Assembly (NCBI RefSeq): GCF_000611645.1
Contig: NW_014012971.1
Coordinates: forward strand, 12,163 to 22,801
From: Monoraphidium neglectum
Taxonomy: Eukaryota; Chlorophyta; Chlorophyceae; Sphaeropleales; Selenastraceae
DNA: 10,639 nt
Direction: 5' to 3'
Shown here piece by piece: positions 1 through 5,431 of the stretch. The notes under the pieces are model-generated. The model searched no databases. It saw nothing but the letters and a program-made list of their open reading frames with translations, and was not told where the DNA came from. Position 1 is the stretch's first letter; each line of letters opens with the position of its first letter. A program made the translations under genes and the position numbers.

Positions 1-55
<55 letters not shown>
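1..55. repeat. (GT)27 dinucleotide microsatellite
   Basis: There are 27 uninterrupted GT units plus one G, running off the left window edge, so the true length is unknown. Impure GT-rich sequence continues to about base 60. It lies upstream of the first visible exon of the CFAP69-like gene. If that gene is transcribed through here, the pre-mRNA carries a long UG repeat, probably in an intron. The tract is in no coding frame that I can support. Confidence 0.97.
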
Positions 56-59
<4 letters not shown>

Positions 60-241
60 TGAACAGACGCCTTTGAGTGCGCGTGTGCGTGCACGGCACA
101 AGCGTGTTGCTCAGATTTGTGTCAGGTGCAGCGGTAAGGGGCAACTTGAAGACTCACTGGGCCTGACACGACGCCCTGGGGCGACGCATGCTAGGCTTTG
201 ACTCCCCCAAGCATTAACACGGCCCACCCAACCCGCTCCAG

Positions 242-1810
242 GCCCGTCCTGCTTTCTGTGCTGTCGGACCTTTTGCCAGACGCGCGCGCGCGCCCTTTCT
301 TCCTGGAGTGGCGCTCGCCCCGTGACGCGTCTGTCACCCTGCCAGGACTGCTGCTGGCCGTGTGGGCAGAGCTAGACCGCGCGAGGGGCATCTCGGATGC
401 TGCGGGGCTGCTGGCGTCAACCGAGAGGCCCCTTGCCCTTGGTAGTGTGTGCAGAAGCAGTGGCGTCAGCGTCGGCAATACGGGCAGTCACAGTGGGGGC
501 AGCTGCGGCGAGCTGCCGCCGAGCCTTGCCGCCACCCTTGCTGGCGCCGCCGACGAGGCACGCTTTGGCGGTGCCCCGGCATCAACCCCAGGCGTGAGCA
601 GCAGCCCTGGTCCTGCTGTGCGGCTCCTGCGGTCAGCCGAGCGTGGGCGCGCGGGGTCGGCGGCGTACGGGCTGCTGCTGCCCGAGCGACGGCGCCTGGT
701 GGAGCGGTTCGCGGCGGCTTGCGACGGCGACGCACTCATGGACAAGGTGCGGTGATGCACGCCGTACCGCACCCGTCTAGCCAAGTGGCTGGGCTGCACC
801 TCAGGGGTTTACTTGCCCAGGGCAGGGTTGCAGACAGGGCACCACAGACCGGCTGTCCTGCGCGTGGACCACATTGAACGCTGCTTGGGGTGCACGCCAA
901 GGCTCCTCTCTCTGGCTTCAGGCCGCCTGCCAGCGTCCCGCTCTTGTGCATCTCACACTCCCCCCTCTCCAGATAACACCCAACCACACCGAATTGTTCC
1001 GCCCGTTCCATATGAACCAGCTGCTCAACTTGACCGGTGGTACGACCCAACCATGTGCAGGTGTATGCATGCCTGTCCCAGGCCGGCTTTGACGCGGTCG
1101 CCCCGCTGCTGAGTGCGCCCCAGTCGGCCGCCCTGGCGGTGGTGCGGGAGTACGTGAGGCTGCGGCAGGGGGAGGTCTGGCGCGACATCGCGGCGGCTTT
1201 CGAGGCCGAGGGGCTGGCGCCCAGCCAAGAAGACTGGTGGGTTGGCGATCTGCGATGGTCAAGCACGACTGCCTGTTTTTGACCGGAGCTCCGGCCGCAG
1301 CAAGCAGCCATCACGTGACCCCTCGCACTCCTGCTGCCCCACCCCCTCCGCGTTAGTGTGGGTGTGTGTTGTGGGTTCGGGTGTCCATAAACCTGCCCCT
1401 CTGCCCCTGAGCCCCACCCCCTTCGTCGTCTATTGACTGCGATCTCATTCCATCTCCCAACACCCTGCCGTGATTGCAGCGCTCGCATTGACTCGGGCAT
1501 CCGCGCGGCCGAGTCGCTGGCCGCCTCGGTGCGCACCCACCAGGAAGCTCTCCTGCGGCAGCACGCCGCCGAGGCCGCCGCGTCGGAGGCGGCTGGCTAC
1601 GCGGCCGCGCTGGCCCAGGCGGCAGCAGAGGCAGAGGCCAAGGTGTTCAGGCGGGACACGGTCAAGCTCACAATGAGGGAGCGGCTGGCGGCCAAGGCGC
1701 AGCGCGAGGACATGCTTCGGCGGTCAGTGGTGGCCGCGCGGGAGGGGGACGGGGCGGGCGGTGGTGGGGCTGCCGCCGGCAAGGAGGGGAGGGTGCCGAT
1801 GCTTGTGTAA
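242..1810 (+). CDS. CFAP69: C-terminal exons of a CFAP69-like ciliary protein (5' partial)
   Basis: Three exons are visible: 242-746, 1061-1236 and 1480-1810, with stop TAA at 1808-1810. Introns 747-1060 (GTGCGG to TGTGCAG) and 1237-1479 (GTGGGT to TTGCAG) are joined in phases 0 and 2. The upstream acceptor is the CAG ending at 241, so earlier exons lie outside the window. The visible 336 residues contain a helical stretch beginning PVLLSVLSDLLPD followed by FFLEWRSP, a Ser/Gly-rich insertion, then the segment YVRLRQGEVWRDIAAAF. Last comes a charged, alanine-rich probable coiled coil with the motif KVFRRDTVKLTMRERLAAKA. From memory, this order of segments matches the C-terminus of CFAP69, an armadillo-like protein of the central-pair C1b projection in Chlamydomonas that is also needed in sperm flagella. 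No search was possible. The tail after the coiled coil is glycine-rich and ends MLV. Another coiled-coil ciliary protein remains possible. Confidence 0.62.
1237..1479 (+). other. Intron of the CFAP69-like gene with two perfect palindromes and a UG-rich stretch
   Basis: The donor is CTG|GTGGGT and the acceptor is ATTGCAG. The join completes a TGC codon (two bases from exon 2, one from exon 3). The intron carries a perfect 12-base palindrome CCGGAGCTCCGG at 1283-1294 and a perfect 8-base palindrome TCACGTGA (G-box core CACGTG) at 1311-1318. A GT-rich stretch follows at about 1355-1383. Whether any of these is functional cannot be judged from sequence. Confidence 0.7.
1806..1810 (+). terminator. 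TGTAA polyadenylation-type signal overlapping the stop codon
   Basis: TGTAA is the usual polyadenylation signal of chlorophyte algae. Here it includes the TAA stop of the CFAP69-like gene, and I see no other plus-strand TGTAA between 1811 and 2306. If used, the 3' UTR would be only some 15 to 25 bases. A non-canonical signal farther downstream is equally possible. Confidence 0.3.
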
Positions 1811-1982
1811 GACAAGGCGGCGCTGTTGCAGCCGGACTTTGTCCACCTTTCAGCAGAGCCAAGTTGATTTGGAGACGGACAAAGAAATCAGGAGACGTTT
1901 CAGCCTGCACACAGGTATGTGATGAGGAGCCTCGCTGCCACATGCAATCCACTACCAGCCTCCTGATGAGGGATGTGATGCT

Positions 1983-1987
1983 TTACA
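1983..1987 (-). terminator. Distal TGTAA polyadenylation signal of the minus-strand unknown gene
   Basis: A second TTACA on the plus strand lies about 320 bases after the stop codon. Either this or the copy at 2169-2173 could set the transcript end, giving 3' UTRs of roughly 150 or 340 bases. The sequence does not show which one is used. Confidence 0.4.
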
Positions 1988-2168
1988 ACAGCCGCCGCAT
2001 GCATGCATTGGCTGCAAATCACAAGGCCAAAGAGGTGCCTGGCAATAATGCTGTCAGAAGGCAGCATGCTGATCGCCCCCTGATATTGTTGTGGCCAGAC
2101 GGCAAAGAAAAGCGCAACATACAGGGTACAGGCAATGTGCAACATGTATCCAAAACTGCCTGGCCTGG

Positions 2169-2173
2169 TTACA
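2169..2173 (-). terminator. Proximal TGTAA polyadenylation signal of the minus-strand unknown gene
   Basis: TTACA on the plus strand is TGTAA in the direction of the gene, about 135 bases after its stop codon. The motif is the chlorophyte consensus. The assignment rests on position only. Confidence 0.4.
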
Positions 2174-2306
2174 GAATGGCTGGGCAAGTCCAGGGAGTGG
2201 GGCGTCGTAACATCCTCCCAAGTGGCGTACAATGGCCTGCAAATACCAGTCTTAAAAAACACCTTATCACCTCACCCTGCATCATCCCTGAGGCAGCATC
2301 CAAACC

Positions 2307-4187
2307 TCAGATGGACGCGAATGGCAGCAGCACCCCTGCCAACCCCTCCGTCCCCACTCCCGCCTCTGCAAGCGCGGCAACCGCGGCCGCGGCGTCCTCG
2401 GCGGCAGGGTCACTTATAGGCAGCGCGGCAGCTGCGTCGTCCACGAGCTGCAGCAGCCTCGCCAGCCGGTCGGCCTCAGAGCTCGCCAGCGCCTCCACCA
2501 CCGCCGGCGCCGCCGGGGCCTGCAGCGCGCGCGCCAGGGATCCGGCGCTCATCAGCACGGCGTCGCCGGGCGCGGCCGCCGCGGGCGCGGGGCGCGGCGG
2601 GGGCGTGAGGCCGCCGGGAGGCACGCGCAGGGGCGGGCGCGGGGGCCCCGGCGGCGGCTGCTGCGGTGCGGCAGAGGGGCAGGCCGGCAGACGGGGCCCA
2701 GCGCCGGACGGTGCTGCTGCAGTGTTTGGCGTCCCCGCCGCCCACTCACCGCGGGCTGCTGCGTTGCCGTCCCGCATCTTGAGGGCGCTGGCGGCGCTGG
2801 TGGGCGCGCGCTGCAGCGCCTGCGCCTCGCCGGCCGCCGCCAGGGCTGGGTACAGGGACCGCTCCTGGGGCGTTTCCAGTGGCGGCGGCGCTGGCTGCAC
2901 ATGGGGCAAGATGGGGCGGGTGTGCAAGGCGTCAGGGCACAGCGTAAAGCAACAGGGTGTTGAGTGACACTCAAAAGGTACCCCTTATCAGCAGAAGGGC
3001 AGACCAAAATGTGCCGCGCCCATTCAGATGTGCTCGCCCGCAAAAAAACGCAAGCACAATAGCGGCGCTGCGACGAGGCGATCGGCGCTCACGATTATGC
3101 CGCCGCGAGACGTGTCTGGGCCGAGTGCCATGCGTACGATGGTGCCGCTGTACTGACGCGATGACTGCAGCGCAGGCGCAACGAGCCGCTCCTCCCCAAC
3201 GGCGTCGCCGATGCCTGCTGCCACTGGGGGATCCCCGCACCCCTGCTGGCCCGCCCCGTCTTGTTGAGAAGGGTGTGTGTTGTGCGTTGGGCTGACCGGC
3301 AGCGGTTGCACTGGGGGCAGCTGCTGCTGCGGCTGCTGCTGCTGCTGCTGCTGCCGCTCCTGCTGCTGCTGCTGAGGCGGCGGCTGCTGCAGCTCTGGCT
3401 GCTGCTGCGGCTGCGGCAGAGGCTGTGGCTGATGCCCGGGCAGCCCAACGCCGCCGCTGCCGCCGCCGCCCCTGGCCACCATGGATGCCAGCTCCGCCGC
3501 CAATGCGTTGCCCTCCTCATCCGGCACCTCAGGATCAGTAATGGCCGCGACCGCCAGGCTGGCGAGCAGATGCTCGGGACTATCAGATGCCGCCGAACCC
3601 CCGCCCCGCACACATGCCGTCCGCGCGGCTGCAGCGCAGCCGTTGCTGGCGGCGCGGCCGGCGTACTGCGAGTCGTGAGGGGCCGGCGGCGCGCCGCCGT
3701 GGCTGTCGTCAGAAGAAGTAGAGGCGCGCTCCTCCTTGCAGGCGCGAGGCAGTGAGTGCGGCGCGCTCGAGGGGGGGTTAGACTGCGCACTCGCGCTCTC
3801 CGGGGCACACTGTGCGCCTGGTGGCAACAGGGCCCGCCGCAAGCTGAGCTGCTTCATCAGCTGTGCATTGGCGCACAGAGCGGCGCCCTCATCGGGCAGC
3901 GCGTCGCCGGCACCGTCTGTGGCTGGTGCCGGCTTCTGCGGTGCCGCGGATGTCGAAAGCTTGCCGGGCGACGCCGGGCGCTCGGCCGCCGGAGGGGCGG
4001 CGACGTTTGCGATCATGAGCTTGATGGCCTGCACGGCCCCTCCAAACACGGGTGGCTGCGGCGGTCCGCCGACGCGGGTGAACACGCGGCTGGGTGCTGT
4101 CTCGGTCAGGGCTCCGCTGCCCCAGAAGCTGAGGCGCCTGGGACTGCTGCTGGTCCTGCTGGGCGGCTTGGAGTGCTGCTGCCCCAT
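2307..4187 (-). CDS. Unknown protein with N-myristoylation signal and poly-Q region
   Basis: Exon 1 is 4187-3093 and exon 2 is 2894-2307 with stop TGA, giving 560 residues. The intron, 3092-2895 (ATC|GTGAGC to GTGCAG), is in phase 0. ATG 4187 is the first ATG in frame; the frame stays open upstream only with a TTG. The N-terminus MGQQHSK fits the myristoylation consensus (Gly2, Ser6, Lys7), and basic/serine residues follow, suggesting membrane or flagellar attachment. No catalytic motif is visible. Residues 30-200 are mostly low-complexity Pro/Ala/Ser with short ordered pieces such as AVQAIKLMIANV and AQLMKQLSLRRALL. Residues 203-237 are helical, 253-293 are Gln/Pro-rich, 400-490 are proline-rich, and 503-546 are an Ala-rich amphipathic helical segment. 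I do not recognise the family. It may be specific to green algae. The main uncertainty is the donor: GTACGC, GTCAGC and GTGCAA farther upstream are also in phase 0 and would shorten exon 1. Confidence 0.68.
3321..3412 (-). repeat. CAG/CTG-rich trinucleotide tract encoding poly-Q
   Basis: The tract is CTG-rich on the plus strand and encodes glutamine-rich sequence on the minus strand within the unknown gene. The longest pure run is (CTG)7 at 3333-3353, broken elsewhere by CGG, CTC and AGG. On the plus strand it makes a leucine-rich shadow frame that is not a gene. Confidence 0.9.
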
Positions 4188-4300
4188 AGATCTGATTGCA
4201 AGACCTGCGTTGGGCGATGCAATCACAATGTGCAATGATCGCTACGTGGCAGAAGTGTGGGACGGCTTCGAGCTATGATTGATGGGGCTCGAGCAAAAAG

Positions 4301-4337
4301 TGACGGTGTTGGAGCCGCGACGTCACAGTCCACGTCA
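4301..4337. promoter_or_regulatory. Cluster of three TGACG (bZIP-type) motifs upstream of the unknown gene
   Basis: TGACG occurs at 4301-4305 on the plus strand and as CGTCA at 4321-4325 and 4333-4337. The middle copy lies in GACGTCAC (4319-4326), close to a CRE palindrome, and the third in CCACGTCA. GTGACG (4300-4305) and CGTCAC (4321-4326) are inverted copies. The cluster lies 115 to 150 bases upstream of ATG 4187, a reasonable promoter position. Plant and algal bZIP factors bind TGACG cores, but binding here is inferred. Confidence 0.4.
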
Positions 4338-4360
4338 TCCCCGTGCAACGACGCTCAACG

Positions 4361-4406
4361 CCAAGATAATCATATACTAATAAATTAAAAGTCGCGTTTA
4401 TCTTGG
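4361..4406. repeat. Inverted repeat with 9-base arms around an AT-rich centre
   Basis: CCAAGATAA (4361-4369) and TTATCTTGG (4398-4406) are perfect reverse complements separated by 28 bases. The spacer is the most AT-rich stretch of the region and includes TATA-like sequence (TATATG on the minus strand near 4377). It may be a core-promoter element of the minus-strand gene or the remnant of a small inverted-repeat element. Confidence 0.7.
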
Positions 4407-4418
4407 TAACACTGCATG

Positions 4419-4467
4419 GGCGCCACTGACCTTGACTGGGGCACGAGTCAAACTCGTCAGTGGCGCC
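4419..4467. repeat. Nested stem-loop: 12-bp outer and 6-bp inner inverted repeats
   Basis: The outer arms GGCGCCACTGAC (4419-4430) and GTCAGTGGCGCC (4456-4467) are perfect reverse complements. Inside them, TTGACT (4432-4437) and AGTCAA (4446-4451) form a second perfect stem with an 8-base loop. The stems are separated by one base on the left and four on the right. A competing inner pairing is CGAGT/ACTCG (4444-4448 with 4452-4456). It lies upstream of the minus-strand gene, outside any coding region I can support. Confidence 0.85.
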
Positions 4468-4470
4468 ACA

Positions 4471-5431
4471 ATCATGACATCAGGCTGCCTCCGTGTATAC
4501 AGCATGGTTCCGCAAAAGAATCACATCAACAACTGCTTGTTTCTGCCTCTGTTTAACTCCAAGTTACTCTGCAGATGGGAGCGGATTAGTGAGCCGCCGC
4601 GCGCCACACCACACAAGGAAATGTTGAGGGCGGCCCCAAGGAAATAAACCGCTGCAGGTGTTTGCGCGGTCATTTCTAGTTGGCAGCACGGCGCTGTGCC
4701 GAGCTGGGGGCATCAGCAGGGGGCGGTTCCGCCCGGCCCTTGCGGCGGCGGCTCACCCGGGCCGCCCCAGCACAGGGCGGGCCGTCGCCGAGGGAAGGCC
4801 GGGCGCGCCCATGTGCAAACGACGCGGGTGCCTTTAGCGTGGCGCCCGTAATTTGGTGCCTGCTGCTGCGCCTCTCAGCTCAGGTGCGGCGTGGAAAGAA
4901 GATCAAAGCCGGGGCGAGGCACGACGACGCGAGGCACATCCCATCGCCCTCGGCACAGTGCCAGCAGCTGTGGATGCACGAGCAGTGTGTAAGCAATCAG
5001 GGGACAAGGGAAAATGCTGTCCAGAAAGGGAAAAACGACCCATGACTGCCACTCTGCACGATAAGACACCAACTTGTGAGAAACGCTCCTACATACAGAA
5101 GATGTTTGGTATTTAGGCCAGGGCCAGAGAGAGGCATGCCGCAACTCGCTCGTCGCACAACCGCGCAGAGCAGCGGCGTGAGGATGACCCGCCCTGAAGC
5201 AGTCCACAACCCAAGTACAGTACACGCCGAGGGCTACGCCGCCGGGGAAAGAAGGATGAGGAACGAGCTGGACCTACCTAACTAATCAGCCGACGGGCAG
5301 CCCAGATCAGAAGCGCGCAGCGCCAGAGGCGGCTGCGGCCAGAGCTCTGGCCAGGCCAGCGCGCTGCAGGCGGGCGAGCGCGCTCATGCCGGCGCAGCTC
5401 GGCCCGAAGCGACTGGGGGCAGCCGCCCGGG
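4471..5431. other. Intergenic stretch and presumed 3' UTR of the ABC1-like kinase gene
   Basis: No gene is supported here. The part near 5431 is probably the 3' UTR of the minus-strand kinase gene, and the part near 4471 belongs to the upstream region of the unknown gene. A GC-rich island at about 4680-4840 contains a 6-bp hairpin GGGCGG-TT-CCGCCC (4721-4734) and the 10-base palindrome GGGCGCGCCC (4801-4810). A plus-strand TGTAA at 4988-4992 has no gene to serve. Open frames on both strands lack convincing start codons and codon bias. Confidence 0.5.
5215..5224 (-). terminator. Tandem TGTAC, possible variant polyadenylation signals of the kinase gene
   Basis: The plus strand reads GTACAGTACA, giving two TGTAC on the minus strand about 210 bases after the kinase stop. 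No canonical TGTAA occurs in this direction between 4700 and 5431, so a one-base variant is the best candidate. Evidence is weak. Confidence 0.25.

Larger units (their letters stand above)
1811..2306. other. Convergent 3'-UTR region between the CFAP69-like gene and the minus-strand unknown gene
   Basis: Base composition falls to a more even GC content than in the flanking exons. No segment has the GC-rich third positions of the neighbouring genes. The long plus-strand open frame here has no algal-type codon bias, and it continues antisense through the coding region of the next gene. Most of the region is probably the 3' UTR of the minus-strand gene. A short stretch, 1851-1914, reads as charged protein and is bounded by TTTCAG and ACAG|GTATGT; it is discussed under findings. 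Confidence 0.6.

Noticed and set aside
1..201. Open frame through the GT repeat (Val-Cys repeats)
   Set aside because: A dinucleotide repeat is trivially open in frame, and nothing downstream supports coding.
2717..2749. Strong GTGAGT donor and CTGCAG acceptor inside exon 2 of the unknown gene
   Set aside because: The frame would be kept, but the intron would be 33 bases, too short for normal splicing. Other acceptors break the downstream frame.
1864..2967. 367-codon plus-strand open frame
   Set aside because: Its start codon is not ATG, its first half is in a 3'-UTR-like region without codon bias, and its second half is antisense to exon 2 of the unknown gene.
3261..3755. Plus-strand leucine-rich open frame
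   Set aside because: The poly-Leu run is the CTG reading of the tract that encodes poly-Q on the minus strand.
4680..5045. Plus-strand open frame in the intergenic stretch
   Set aside because: It begins with TTG, lacks a recognisable domain, and changes composition sharply half way. A minus-strand ATG near 4813 with a GTGAGC donor was also considered, but no partner exon was found.
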